Of a DNA stretch of 64,000 bases, positions 1 through 13,111 are shown piece after piece (position 1 is the first letter of the stretch; each line of letters opens with the position of its first letter). Position numbers and translations under genes: made by a program. The notes under the pieces are model-generated. The model was not told the origin of the DNA. It searched no databases and saw nothing but the letters and a program-made list of their open reading frames with translations. This DNA is from Orthonyx spaldingii. Taxonomy: Eukaryota > Chordata > Aves > Passeriformes > Orthonychidae. The stretch spans positions 823,996-887,995 of the forward strand of contig VZTJ01004198.1 of the NCBI GenBank assembly GCA_013397795.1, written 5' to 3'.

Positions 1-47
1 TTTTTTTTTTGTTTTGTTTTTTTGTTGTTGTTGTTGTTGTTGTTTTT
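1..47. repeat. T-rich / (TTG)n simple repeat
   Basis: The window opens in a T-rich tract that becomes about seven TTG units near 24-43. It is a low-complexity repeat and may extend beyond the left edge. On the minus strand it would read as an A-rich (CAA)n tail, but no recognisable element body lies next to it. Confidence 0.9.
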
Positions 48-3000
48 ACTTTTTCTCTCTTTTCCATTTTGTTTTTCTAAGGAATTACTATTTTCTGGGC
101 AAAAAGAAAGAAATTTCTAAACCGCATTCTTATTGCACTCATTAAAGAAGATAAACTAATAATATTTTTGCCTTTTCTCACCCCAAGAATGAATAATGTT
201 GCGGGTCAGAATCTGCTACAATAAGTTTTATATTTTAGAAGATTTAATCTGCAGGGATGAGTTAATGTTTCCAGGGAACGGAATCTCAATACCAGTTAAT
301 ATGTCTCTCTCTTATAAATATGAGCTCAGATGGTTGAAAACAAAGTTTGAATACTAAGGCAGTTAATTAGTTTGGCTCCAAAAGGCACCAAATAATATCT
401 CCTTCAAAACAATCTCTAAGTGGATGAGGTTCTTGGAAATACTATTACATACACCGTAATAGTTCCTTGTAAACATAGATCTGGAGCCTTGCTCCTGACA
501 ATAATAGAAGATGCTAGAACACAACAAATTACTTCTGTACATACCATTGTTGCTTCCTGGAAGGGTCATTTCTTCTTTTAATATTGATATTCACCCTTTA
601 TAGCCATAGAATATGGGCGTGGAAACAATGTTTCTGGAATACATTTAGACTGGTATAAAACCAAGTCAGGACTAGAATCTGAATGTGAATTCAGAATTAC
701 AAAAATCTAGTGTAATATTATAATTCCAGAATTTAAACAGCTAACTGGCAGAAGACTTTCTCTATGACCAGGTATAAGTAACATCCTTTGCCTAAAATGC
801 AATATTCTTTTTTTGTGTCTTGCTTTAGTGTATTGTAGAAGGAGATAGAATTTCAATAATATCTTCATTTATGGAGTGTTTTCTGAGAGGATCTTACTTG
901 ATAAAGAAAACACATATATCAACATGTTTGCAAAACTAACTTTTCACTGACACTTGATTTCAATGTCAGAGTAAACGGACTTCAGTAGCGCCAGTGGATA
1001 TGGAAGCAGAATGGAGAAGGAGCCATCAGAGAGACCTGAGACACAGCCAAGTTCTAGAGAAAATATGCACTATTATGGTTCATTGTAATTTAAGTTAATA
1101 CAAGAGAAACCCAAGAGAGAGGTATATTTGGAATCACACCCAGGGCACTCATTCTTTTTGGAGGGGTATGAGAACTTATGTACTAGTATCGTCCTGTTCT
1201 TATTATTAACTCAAATAGCTGTAGCATAAATACCAAAATTTCTGAAAAAAAAAAAAAAAATAGCTGCATCTATGTATTCTGTGGAAGACTGTCAAATGCT
1301 GGTAATGTCTGTTAAAATTATTAAGTATCATCACGGATTAATCTATTTTTTAATGTGGGACTTGGAAAAATTCAAAGAAATCTTACATTGTGTGTGAAAG
1401 GACACACACAAAGTCCAAGTCTCTTTTCTTTGGCACATCTGCAACTTTAATATGTCTCATGCAGTTTTTGAAATGTTTTTATGAAAAAATATAAAATGTA
1501 TATTCTTATATGTCAAGGAACGTATAAACTAATCTGTGAAGCCACATGGGCTTCATTTTGCCCTCAGAACAGTCTTTAATGCCTTTGTGTTTAGAAGAGT
1601 TGAACTCATCTGTTTTTACCAGTAGGAGAACAAATGAAGCAGTGTTTCAACAACTGAAAACCAACACAAGAGACACAGATCAGCTTAGGCTAGAACTAAA
1701 CCAATGGCAGAAATATGACCACCACAACCCTCCAGTCCTTGAACTGGTACTTATCTGACTGATAATGGCTGAAAGCCATCTATCTTTGCTTAAACTACAT
1801 GATGATAAAACCAGAGTCTGGAAAATATCATTACTTGATCTATTTGGTAAACTTTCAAATATTTCTTTCAGAAGGTTTGCCAGGCAAACAGCATAGTATA
1901 AAATTTAGTTTTATTTAATTTGTGTTTTATTGCTTTTAAATTTAGCTTGCAAAAAAGGACATGATTAAAGAGCTACAGCTGAGTGAGGGTACAAAGCTTC
2001 TGTTGTAGAAATCTGAGTGAGTCTGGGTTTGTAGATCTTTTGTATCTGCATTTTAGCCCAGAAAATCGTGCTGCAGGAGTGTTTAGTGGATTTAGATATG
2101 TGTGTGAAATGAGCTGGATAGGTTGAATGCAATGTCTTACTTGACCTTTTTCTGTGTTATGGCTACTGTTGGTTGTGTCAAGGCCAAAATATTGGTACAT
2201 CCAGACAGGGAGACCATCCATTCCTTATTCAAAGTAATATTACAAAATTCATTCTTTTGTTGCCAGAAGGAAAGAAAGGCTCAGTCAACAAACCAGTGCT
2301 TTACAAAGACACTAAATAATGAAACCTTTAATTAATCTTTGTTTTCACTGCAGAATTCAATCAAAACAAATCCTATCTTTAACTAAAACCTATCCACAAA
2401 TCTTCCAAAAATAGTGTCTTCTTTTGGATTATCTGAAGATCTCACTGTCTTGCAAACCTGAAATAAGAAACAATCAATTTAGGTTAATTTTAAATATTTT
2501 CTGTTAAAGGAAAAAAGAAAAAGACAGAATTTTATTAGCATGGATCTTTAGTTTTACATGTGCAACCCAGGTCAATAGCTTGAAAGAACATTTCTGGACA
2601 AATTTCATTAACTGTTCTGTATACAGCAAGTGCTTGGTACCTATGAATGCTGCTAAGTGTATTGCAGAGTTCTGATGGGTAGCATGCAGGATTGGAATGT
2701 GCAACATGGCAACACTTTCTGAGCTGCTCTTGGGGCTGCAGAAGAGGAAGCTTCCCAGCTAAGTGGGAGGTACTGCAAAGAGCTTTTCTCTGGGCTTTAG
2801 GCAGGACAGGTCGAGGCTTTGAAGTCTTTTGAAGGAAATGGAAGTTCTGCCTCAAAAAATTGAAGTGGACACCAATCAGCTCCAACATTGAGATCACTGC
2901 TGGAAGACTTTTTCTTTTCTATTTGGTAAAAGAGAGGAAAAGAACCAAGGACTGATAGTGATTAATGCAAATATGACAGGATTTGCTTCTCAAGGGGAGA

Positions 3001-4650
3001 TTTGATGAGTGACTGAATCTAAAACCTCTTTGCCAAACGTGTCTTCATTTCCCCAAGTCCTGTCTGAAAAGAAAGGCTTGTGTAACTGAGCTCAAGCAAT
3101 ACAAGTTTGCATTTATGCAACATGTTCAAAATCCAAAGTTCCCAATACTTTTTAATAATTTGCATGGCAAAGATTCAAAAGACTTTTAAAATGCAAAAGG
3201 TGGCATTTGCAAAATAGCTGCAGGCATTCTAAAGGAATTGCAGCTAGGATATGTCCAGGCTTCAATTGTTCAAAGACTGTGATTGTTTTAGTTATTTTTG
3301 TTTATTTTTTTAACTGAATAAACAACCTGTGTGTATGGGCAAATATCTAGGAGTATAAACCCAGAACACATGTAATATAGAGTAGAAAAAATATTTAAAA
3401 TAAGTCAAAACTGACTAATTAACAGTAATTTCTGTATTTTATTTGCTCAAGAAATTATTTCTTAAGTACCAGGAAAGAACAAAATAACTGCCCCAAGATT
3501 TGCTGTAGATAAAGCAAAAAAGAATTTTAATCATTCATGGTGAAATTATAATAGTAGTTTCAACATAGTTGCTAAGAAATAAACAGAAATTTTTATTCAA
3601 CAAATGTAAAATTATAGAAAAACATGCCAATTTTAAAAGTAAAAAATTGTATGCACATGTTATCCTCTCATGACAACAATTTAAAACAGTTTGGTTTTCT
3701 GAAGTTCTCTCACAGAATAATAATAATAGATCTCAATAAGAGAAAGTCTCTCTATAGTCAACAATAAAATAATATTTTTAAACTGTAAATACAATGATTA
3801 ATTGAAAAAGGCATATTTTTCTTTGTGCTCACTAATGCCTTAACCTGTATAAATATAAAAAATATGCAGTGATTGTTATTCTACAGTTGAAAGAGGAAGA
3901 ATCAGTTGGTTGACAATATTTTTGAAGATGGGAAAGACATAGCAACAGGAATATGATAATACAAGAAGAGTGATGCAGTCCGTGGTTAGAAGTTTGACAA
4001 CGCACCAGCTTTTGCATAAATGTGGAATAATGGTCTTGGATATGATAAAGTGTAAGACAGTGTAATAATTGCAGGTTAAGTCAATGACAAATTGTTTGCT
4101 GCGAAATATAAATGTAAAGTACAGAAGCATCATGTTAAACTAAAAAGGGTTTCACTCAGTGGCATATCCAGCTTCACAGGTATCTGACCTCATGTTTTGA
4201 TTCTCATCACTGTCAGTGAGGGAAAAAAATCCATTCTGGAAATCATAAACACCACTGAGACACTGAAACCTCAAAAAAGGTTGAATACCATTTCTTTGTA
4301 TGAAGGGCTGTGCATAGAAACATTATGTAGTACATTTGGATACTTCTAGACTAGACCAGAAATTTTTAAACTCTCTACCTTACAGTTGTAGTGCTTTAAA
4401 TTATTAAAACCTTCTGGAGTTCTTCATCTCTCTTCTTACCTCAATGCTGTAATCAAGAGAATGTTCTTCTGTGGATAGACATGCAAGCAGAAGCTATTTG
4501 ATATTGATTCTGATGTGCCCGAGTTACAGATTAGAATTAATTAAAACCATGTGCAACAAAGAATTTAATGAATTAATTTAAAACAATTATGTATGGAAAT
4601 TATACAGACAAATAAGCATAATTTCAAAAGTAAATTCAAGTGTCAAATAA
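48..4650. other. AT-rich non-coding stretch, no gene seen
   Basis: Unique-looking AT-rich DNA. Open frames here stay at 120 codons or below. The longest is minus-strand 2535-2897; it shows no signal peptide, repeat or domain pattern I recognise and has no convincing splice sites. Within the block are an A16 run at 1245-1260 and small inverted repeats at 1388-1411 and 1537-1555. No CpG cluster, tRNA-like fold or recognisable mobile element was seen. Confidence 0.6.
1388..1411. repeat. Perfect 9-bp inverted repeat with 6-nt loop
   Basis: TTGTGTGTG (1388-1396) and CACACACAA (1403-1411) are exact reverse complements separated by AAAGGA. It could form a hairpin on either strand. The arms are (GT)n/(AC)n microsatellite-like, so the symmetry may simply reflect an inverted pair of short dinucleotide repeats. 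Confidence 0.8.
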
Positions 4651-4690
4651 TTTAATTGCGTGCTTGAGGGTTTAATTGCATGCTTCAGGG
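4651..4690 (+). repeat. Tandem duplication, 2 x 20 bp
   Basis: Two adjacent 20-bp units (4651-4670 and 4671-4690) begin TTTAATTGC and end AGGG. They differ at only two positions, G/A at base 10 and G/C at base 16. This is a simple local duplication with little divergence, so it is probably fairly recent. Confidence 0.9.
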
Positions 4691-5387
4691 TGTTTTAAAC
4701 AAATGATAGAAAAAATGTTATGTACTAACAAAAGTGGTGCATCCTCTAAAGCACTGCCTTTCATTTTTCACATTGTTCCACACTCCCATTCTAGGAAGAC
4801 TGCCATGCTGTTTCAGAGACACTCCATAGTCAGAAGGGATTTGTATACATACAGATCCTTTCCAAGACTGGGCCTTTATTTCAGAAATTTAACAAAAGAG
4901 TAAAGACTTGAAACAGGCACTGTTAGTGAATCGACAGGATTGAGAATACACAGAAGTGATTAAGCATCCACAGATGCATTTAGAGATTGATAAATAGCTC
5001 AGAAAGCAAAGCTATTTAATGCAGAACAATGGGTAACAGAACACTGCAGGCATTAGAAATATCAGATCAGCTCACAGGGCAGCCAGGCAGAGCACTATGA
5101 GCTTGTATAAATATCACCAATGTGTCTTCCAGTAAGTTAATTCAGAAACAGCTTCTGAACTGTCAAGCAACATGAAAATGGACCAAAGGGATTTGCAGAA
5201 TGAAAAAAGCAATAGAGGTAGCTCCAAAGTAGTAGTAGCTATGAATCACCTTTGATTGACACTATTGCCTCTAGCAAGGAATTTTTGATTCTGTTAATTT
5301 CTTTTCATTAACTGAAATATTTGAAAATATGCTTTGGGAAACCATGAGAATACAATAACTAGTTCTGGGGAACAGGACACTGACTCA

Positions 5388-5445
5388 TTTCTTGCTGAAG
5401 TCAGTGGAAAAAATCTGATTTACTTCAACAGGTTTGACCAACTTC
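5388..5445. repeat. Possible old interspersed repeat (GAAGTCAGTGG / ACTTCAAC motif)
   Basis: The sequence has TGAAGTCAGTGG near 5396-5407 and, about 15 bases further on, TTACTTCAACAGG in inverted orientation. Pairs of 'TGAAGTCAATGGG'-like and 'TTGACTTCAATGGG'-like blocks are common in old amniote interspersed repeats. I cannot assign a family, and the match is degenerate enough that chance similarity is possible. Confidence 0.3.
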
Positions 5446-8400
5446 ATGTCTGAAACAAACAAAATCTTTGACAGGCTGTCATGGATCATGAGATGAAAAT
5501 ATCCCAAAACTGGGACTTTGAACTTCTCTGTATGTGATATTTTTTGACTTTAAAATACCATAGCTAGACCCTTGTATTTAACCTTGAACAACTCACACTA
5601 GTTGATGTAAATGTCCCTCTTCCCTCCACTTCATGTTGGCCAACACTTGGTGACACTGAAAATGATTTGTGGAGAAGAGTGGCCTGTCCTGACAGTCTCC
5701 CACGCTCACCAAGAACACAAATCTCTATAGGAACCTCCTTTTGTGTTTGTTCTCAGAATTAAAAAAACATTAATCAAAATTATCTCCTCTAATAATAAAA
5801 GGACCCATCATCTGGCTAAAAATAAACACTGGAAACAAAACATAAAAACTGCAAACTTTAATTAGAAACACAGAAAACTGAACATGTCTGATTCAAACCC
5901 TTGGCTTGAGCTTCTGCCTTGAAAATAGCACAGCAAATCTTGGCTAAATGCTGGATTTGTCCTGGACAGGCATCAGGAGCACCCAGGCTTCCCAACACTG
6001 CACAGCCCCCAGCCTAGGGCAGGCTGGGAGAGCCTTTCTCCCAGGTTCCCTTCACCCAGGCACTGGAGGGAAAAGATGCTTGCTTTTGTTGATGCACCCC
6101 AGACACCACACCAAGCTTCCTGTCTACTCCATCAGCTGAAAGGGCAGCCTAGAAGATTTGCCTAAGTGTTGAGCTGGCTCTTATAGATGCTTTTGAAGGG
6201 AGTAGAATGTCTCTCATCCTTTCTTCAGCCAGTTTTTCATGTGGTCAGTGAGAGAAAGTGAGGCAAAAACTGGCTATAGTTAGTAGAAGCTATTGTCCTT
6301 TTAATCAGAATCGCAGGAATTTTGGCTCCCTTGGTAGTTGTTGCAGGGCACTTGCTAAAATATTCCTGTTGTGACTGAATTCAGGACCTCCTGTTATAGG
6401 AGACAAATCTTTTCCTCTGACTAACTTATCAGACCAGATGATATAGCTCTCTAAGGTACCTGATATTTCTATGCATTTCATTGCACGAGCATATCTGAAG
6501 TCATAAAGACACCCTGCATCAAATATGGGAATTTTTCTGAAGCTGGGGCTACTTCTCTGTGTAGTGCCACACATAATGAGATGCTGATCACTGAACAGTA
6601 GGGCTGCTTACCACAATACAAATACATGACAATTGAATAACTACCCTTAGCAATTTTTTTCCTTTATGATGGGCATCTAGTTACACTGCAATAGAAAGAA
6701 ATATAGGAAGTTATATATGACAATTTAACATGATAGAATTCTGTACTGCATTTTTTCCCCTAAGTTCTTTAGATGTTTCAAGAATTAATTAGATTTTTTT
6801 TTCATGATAGCTTTGATCTGCCAAGCATGTTAAAGGCAGTACTTTCATGATTAACTGTTGTTAGGGTTAGAATCTAAATCACTTCTTCTTTCAAGTATCT
6901 TGTATCTCTTACACATACATACGAGCACAATACACAGAATTGATAAGAGTGCACCTTTTATCCAACTTTTTCAAACACTAATCTTTTCATAGCATGCCAT
7001 TGAACTGGTAAAGAGGGATACACGTTTTTAAAGTACTTATGAACAATTGTCTTATAAATTTTTATGCAGCCACATAATGGCTGACATCTGCTGACACTCA
7101 ACATACCATGTTATGAATTTAAATTAATTTGTGAATTCTTTTGTCCTTTCTGATTAACTCTTGTATCTGTCAGGTACATTTTGTACTGCAACATGGGATG
7201 TCTAGAGGAGAAAGGTTTTTAAATAAACACAAACCCAACTATTTGCTGGTCATCTAGTGCAGCATTGCTGAAATATAAGGTTGCTCTAAGGCAGCTTGTG
7301 AATAAAGATCTTTTGAGATATTGGCAGATAGATGGTTCTGTCAGTGACTGTGCTAGCCTGGGTTAGCCAATACTGTGTGTCAGCCATGATCCCTAAACAC
7401 AAAGTTCTGCTCTTACTTCCCCTATAGTGAGCTCAGGCTCTGTAGGCAAGCACACTTCACACATGTGTAAGTACAAAGGACAACTCCTTTGTTCCTTCTC
7501 TCTGAAAACAATGACAAAAATTCTAATTAATCTAAAAGGCAGTAAAGATTGTTCTGTGGTTTCAAAGAAAAATAAAATATGGAGTTATTTCCAAAACTGA
7601 GCTGAGAAATACATGAAGATACAAAACTGAATGCATTTAATAGGACTTTGTGGACCAGAAATTCAGAAAAGAATACAAAATAGGATGAATGTTAAAAATG
7701 GTCTAAATCTGTAGGAGTAAAGGTAACAATAACTAAGGTGAAAAAAGAATTTTTAAAAGGAGAACCTGGATAGTATCAAGAAAACCTAAAGAAAATTAAA
7801 AGAAGATGATAAAGAACATTTTGAGCAAAACATAAGAAAATAGACCAAAATAAAGATCAGGCTAAGGACGATATATGTGATATGTGTGTTCAAATCAGCA
7901 GACACCTGTAAATTTCATCATAAACTATTCAAATCTCTAGCTAAAGCAATATATAAGAAATCATGTATTGCTCTGAGAATTTATGGGGCATAGAAACTGG
8001 AAACGACGTTGTCCATCTTACTGGCTGTGTAGCTTAAATTTGCTTCTCAGAAATTATTGGTACACATATTAAATAATCAATGCATATGACAGGCCTGATC
8101 TTTTTAGAGTTAGTCCAAAGCTCCATTGAGTTCTCTGTCTTTTCCCCTGCAATGGCCAATAATGGGTACTCAGTAAGAGAAAAAAATGGAGAATATTTAA
8201 TATTTTTCCAGCATACTCTTCCAATCTTCAGTGACCAGTGGCTCAAGTATTCCTTCATGTTTAGTAGCCTATAGTGGATTTACAACTCATTGTGGTGTCT
8301 GGTTTCCTCTTGGGCATCTGTAACCTTTTATCATGAACACAATCATGCAGCAAGAAGTTCTGCATCTGAGGCACAGGTTCTGTAAGGAACCATATAAGGA

Positions 8401-8931
8401 GAAAAAATCGAACCAAAATGCCTTGCAGGACTGATAGGAAAAATGTCCAAAAATCAGTTCTATTTGCATGACAGAACTCTTTCAGTGGTTAAAGAGAAGT
8501 GGACAAGATGATGTACTGTGATTTTAGGAAGTGATGGATTTTGCCCCTGTGACTTTTCCATAAGCAAAGTAAGAAAATAAGCTATAAGTACACAGAGCTG
8601 AAAAAAGAAACTATATGTTGCTTGCTAACAAAAGAGGGAGGCGGTTCTGATAGAAACCTGAAAGGTTTTGATGCCATTTTTGTTAAGATGAATGATGCTA
8701 CGCATTCTGGAGGGATGAATAAGACTCTTGCAAAAGTTGCTTGCAAGATGAAGGGAGAAGGACTTGCAAGTGTCAGCACGTGTATTGGTATAAGAAGAAA
8801 AAAAAAAGCAAAATCTTTCCAGAAAGCTCTTTTGGAAATAAAGGTCTGTGTAAGGACTTCAGGACATAATTTCCGAGATATTGTAGATAATAGTCTTAAT
8901 TCAGGTCAGTTTCTGATGCAGCAACCTGCTT

Positions 8932-8955
8932 ACGTGTAATTGCACGTGTAATTGC
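8932..8955 (+). repeat. Perfect tandem duplication, 2 x 12 bp
   Basis: ACGTGTAATTGC occurs twice head to tail without mismatch (8932-8943 and 8944-8955). Each unit starts with a CpG-containing ACGTG core, so the duplication also doubles a potential bHLH/bZIP half-site. It is most simply a slippage duplication. Confidence 0.9.
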
Positions 8956-8989
8956 AGGCTGAGTGGTTTTAATTCTGAACTGGTGCGTT

Positions 8990-9007
8990 ACAGTGTAACT
9001 ACACTGT
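8990..9007. repeat. 18-bp near-palindrome
   Basis: ACAGTGTA (8990-8997) and TACACTGT (9000-9007) are exact reverse complements separated by two bases. The element lies 34 bp after a 12-bp tandem duplication. Symmetric dyads of this size can bind dimeric transcription factors, but no factor is assigned. Confidence 0.8.
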
Positions 9008-10530
9008 TGTCAGTGGAATAAGGCCAAACTCCACCACCAGTTAAAGATCTAGTGCTTGTGTTTGTTTTGCTTTGCAAAGAAAAAAGGTAGATCATAAGGG
9101 AAAGTTTAATAAAAGATACTCTTGGATAAGGTTGCTGGGTGAAAGATTAGAAAGAGTGTCTTGAGATGGAGAAGTTCAGAAACACAGTGGATCCAAAGCA
9201 ATGGCCAGTTTGTGAGTGTTAAAATGTTAATTATATATGTTAAATGTAAAATTTTAATTATATGTGAAACACATTAATGCATTTGTGTAGTAAAACCAGA
9301 GCCAGATGAATGCCAACTGATTCCAGAATGGAATCCAGTGGGCTGAAAGCTCAGGGTGCTTCTTGGCCTGTAAGCAGCCATGTGAAACCTCACTCTCCTG
9401 ATGTTCAAACTGGATCCTGCAGGCCAGACCTACAAGGTATTTAGGTTCCCCATCCTTTTACAGAATCTCAAACTAAGATGCTTAAGTAGGGGTTGGGAGC
9501 CTGAAATCTTTGTATATCTTGGCTTGTATATGCAACATTTTCTATGGACTTGTGCACAAATCACAACCACGAAGGAACACCTGGAGAGGGAAAAAGAGGA
9601 ACTGATCTCACAGCTTCATGTGTTTTTTATTACTAGATAACTCTTTCCATGCAGTGCATGTGTACAGAATGGTTGCCGCACTTGGAGTCTGGCTTCCAGG
9701 GAGGGCAGCTTACATCACAGAGTTGGGAATAAACAGCCAAAAGTTCAGCACTATTTAGTAAAACCCAGACCAAGCTACTTGATCTTCAGGCATAGAAAAT
9801 ACATCTTTTGCAGTGCTGTGGAGTACTTTATTAGCTGTCAGTAGATATCGCATGACTTGCGTTCCAATTTCCCATGGCTGCGGTATGTCGCCAGAAGTAT
9901 CTTTGTTCATTTTGAATATGTTCTGTGTTGGTGGATGGGGTGCAGGACAAGGTTGAAATGTCAAGAAATTAATCTGAAATGTTCTGGGTTTCTTCCATAT
10001 TGTGGGATCCAGCCCATACTGCAGGTGGTGGTCCTATAAAACAGCTGTTTTTCACAAATCATTCTGCCTGTTCATTAATTTAATGGACCAGAGGGCCATT
10101 TCTCTGCAGTTTTTTTAAGAAAAGGGCCATCCAGACCTACATGTCTGCTCTCCACAGTCTGCAAAGAGTTACACCTCACTTGTCAATGTATATGTGAAGA
10201 CAGAGAATTCTTTGGGCATTATGGAGCAGCCAGCTGAGAAGGGAGGACAGATCTGTAAGAACCATAAAGAGTCAAAGCCATTTCTCATGTGCAAGTTATT
10301 TCATTCAAATTTCTGAAAGTGCAAAATTATGTCATTTTTAAAACTTTATAGAACAGTTTAGGAAAAAAAAAACCAGAACAGCAATAACTGACATCTACAG
10401 AGTTCATCTGTTGGGCAGACTTTGTCATGTTCATGAAACAGACACAGTTGCACAGGTCAGCATTTTCAAACAAGATTCCAAATTGAAGGCTCCAGGCAGG
10501 ACTTGCTAAAACACAATTAGTTCTCTGCTG

Positions 10531-10564
10531 TTTTTTTTTTTTATTTGTTTGGTTTGGTTTAGGT

Positions 10565-10628
<64 letters not shown>
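10531..10628 (-). repeat. Poly(T) tract including an uninterrupted T62 run
   Basis: A run of T from 10531, a short TTTGG-rich interruption, then 62 consecutive T from 10567 to 10628. Read on the minus strand this is a very long poly(A). The adjacent minus-strand DNA (from about 10760 down to 10629) shows no recognisable LINE or SINE body and no clear AATAAA placed as in a processed transcript. Both a retroposed tail and simple homopolymer expansion are therefore possible. The run length may be inexact because homopolymers are error-prone in assembly. Confidence 0.9.
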
Positions 10629-10629
<1 letters not shown>

Positions 10630-12770
10630 TTAGTTTTTTTATGAAAGATTTAGGGGTTCCAATATTTATGTTGTCTGAAATCAGAGCAAAAATTACATCA
10701 TCCCATTTTTGTTTTCTGAGGAAATGATTTAGAGAAAAGGTGCTATCCAAGAAGGTGCACCAGACAAATGGTTGGATCTTGGACCTAGAAGCTCTTGGTA
10801 AGCACCTTCCCTGCCCACTGAATTACCAAACAAGTCTTTCTGCAGCCTCTCCTCTGCAGCCATTAGTGTTCATATAAACAATCCAGTGTTGATTGAAGAA
10901 GGAAAAAAAGGAGAGACATTTAATCTAGGTACATCTGGGAAGTGTGAGAACCGATTTGAGCCCTTGTTCAAAGTGTTCAGATCACAAAGTCCTGCATACT
11001 GCAGGGCAAATGTTCTTTCTCCCTCTTTAATTGCACCCTGGGTCTGAGATGATTTCAAATTCAAAGCAGTGTATTTCTGTGGGCCATGGAGAATTTGCTG
11101 CCTCAGCAGATTCAGTGCTTCTCCAAAGGAGTCTTTAGCAAGGGAATTTCAGATGACATTCTCCAGTGGTGTTGAATGTGCATGCTAGCAGTCCCCACTG
11201 CCTGTTCTCACTGGCAAGGAGTTAGAATAACTTTTGACCCCAAACATGCTGGAAGGCATGAGTTAAATGATCATTTTTGATTCCTACTTTCCCTACAAAC
11301 AAGGTCTAACCAATAGCTTATAAATTCAGATAATTCAGCAGGGAGTAGATACTTGGAAAGGAGAAATGATAGATGAGATGGGATATAGAAGAGCTTTTGT
11401 ACAGCAAACTAGATAAAATTCTGTTTGCTCATGAGTGCCTTTGTGTTGTAAGGTCACCTCTTTGGTGGAGAGAAATAATATTGGCCCTTAGACATATTAG
11501 GAGCAAGAGGACATGGAAGCAATCTAAGTTTGGGAGGGGTGGACAGAATTGGAGGAAGGAGAGGAATTAGGGACTTAAGAGAAAGAGCACTATAAGCAAG
11601 CTAAGGAAATGAAGGGCAATTTAAAAAAAATAATTGGCTGACTATGAGCATGAGCTGGCTATTTAAGAAATTTGGGTTCACTTTCATTTGTGCCAGGTAC
11701 AAACTGTCTCATCTGCTGCTGGGAATAAGTCTAAGATGTCACAAGATGAGAACCTAGTCTAGTTTGGAGAAGTTGGACAACTTATGTACGACATAATTTT
11801 ATTCATTTAGGAGGATCTAAAATCAGGTAGTTATTCAGCCCCTGTCTGCAAGGTAGTTTAGTCTTTGAGGAGAGACAAAAAATGCCCAGACTACGCTGAA
11901 AGAAGACTGCATCCTTCTTTCCCTTCCCTTCTGCCACTATCCCATCCATCTCCTTTCCTCTACAGTTGCAAGTCTTTGTGCAGCTAGTCAGTGAAGGTGA
12001 TTGGGAAACGAATCAGTTTAAAAATAAACCTTCTGCTGAGTTAGTTTTAACCTGGATTGGTTTCCTGATCTGGTTCATAATGCAGCCAACATGGCTAACG
12101 GTGTCTGTATCTCACTTTACGGTCGTAGTCTCTGCCTTCTGTGATTTGCATTAGCCTTGCAGCTGCTGCACGTGTGCTCTGTAGGACTCTCAGACCGCAC
12201 TAAGGAACACTGTGCTATGGAAAGAGAGGGCTGGGTCTTCCGTGTGGGGAAATAACGCTGCATTCAACTGGAAATATTTTACTGGAAATGTGTCTATTGC
12301 CATCATTCAGGCTAAGCTTACACAAAATAACTCAGTGACTGAAATATGCATGTCATAAAACTACCTGTGCTAATTTTGGACTTTTCTGTGATTTCATGAC
12401 TATAATAAATGTTATTCTCATATAACATTGCCAGTTAATGAGCTTTATAATTCTGTTCAGAAACTATCATGAGGCACTCGTCCTGTCCTGAAGAATGGCC
12501 CTTTCTAATGGGTCTTTCTAATTCTCAGACAAGAGGTTTGAAAACAGTGAATATGAAGACCATAGTTTTTACTGCATTTAAAAAAGTATTTTATACTCAT
12601 CACCACTCAACGTTACTTTTTACGTTCTGCTATCAGTCTAGCTGCACAGCTGTGCTGTCTCAAATTTAATTGTGCTCTGACCCTGCAGTTCTGCCCATCT
12701 ACTCACCACCTTGAAGGCTCTAAACTCTCCTTTTCTCTTGACAGGTCTTAGCAAATTCTGACTTTGATCT
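10629..12770. other. Non-coding stretch, no gene seen
   Basis: Mixed unique sequence with purine-rich patches around 11340-11640 and a pyrimidine-rich patch near 11910-11965. Only short open frames of about 60-66 codons occur, with no recognisable product. No RNA gene or mobile element was identified. Confidence 0.55.

Positions 12771-13111
<341 letters not shown>

Larger units (their letters stand above)
4691..10530. other. Non-coding stretch, no gene seen
   Basis: Unique AT-rich DNA with slightly more GC near 5940-6130 and 9300-10030. The longer open frames (minus 6305-6574, 89 codons; plus 8622-8939, 105 codons) match no family I know and lack a gene-like context. The block also holds a degenerate interspersed motif near 5388-5445 and a small repeat cluster at 8932-9007. 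I see no RNA gene or promoter. Confidence 0.55.

Noticed and set aside
2535..2897. 120-codon minus-strand frame, and a faint MIR-like phrase (CAGCAAGTGCTTGGTACCTATGAATGCTG region) near 2620-2650
   Set aside because: The peptide matches no family. The SINE-like similarity covers only a few dozen bases without the other MIR blocks in order.
8622..8939. 105-codon plus-strand frame with a fairly balanced, Lys/Gly-rich product
   Set aside because: I recognise no domain or homolog. No acceptor precedes it, a minus-strand frame overlaps its start, and its end lies in a tandem duplication. It is compatible with chance.
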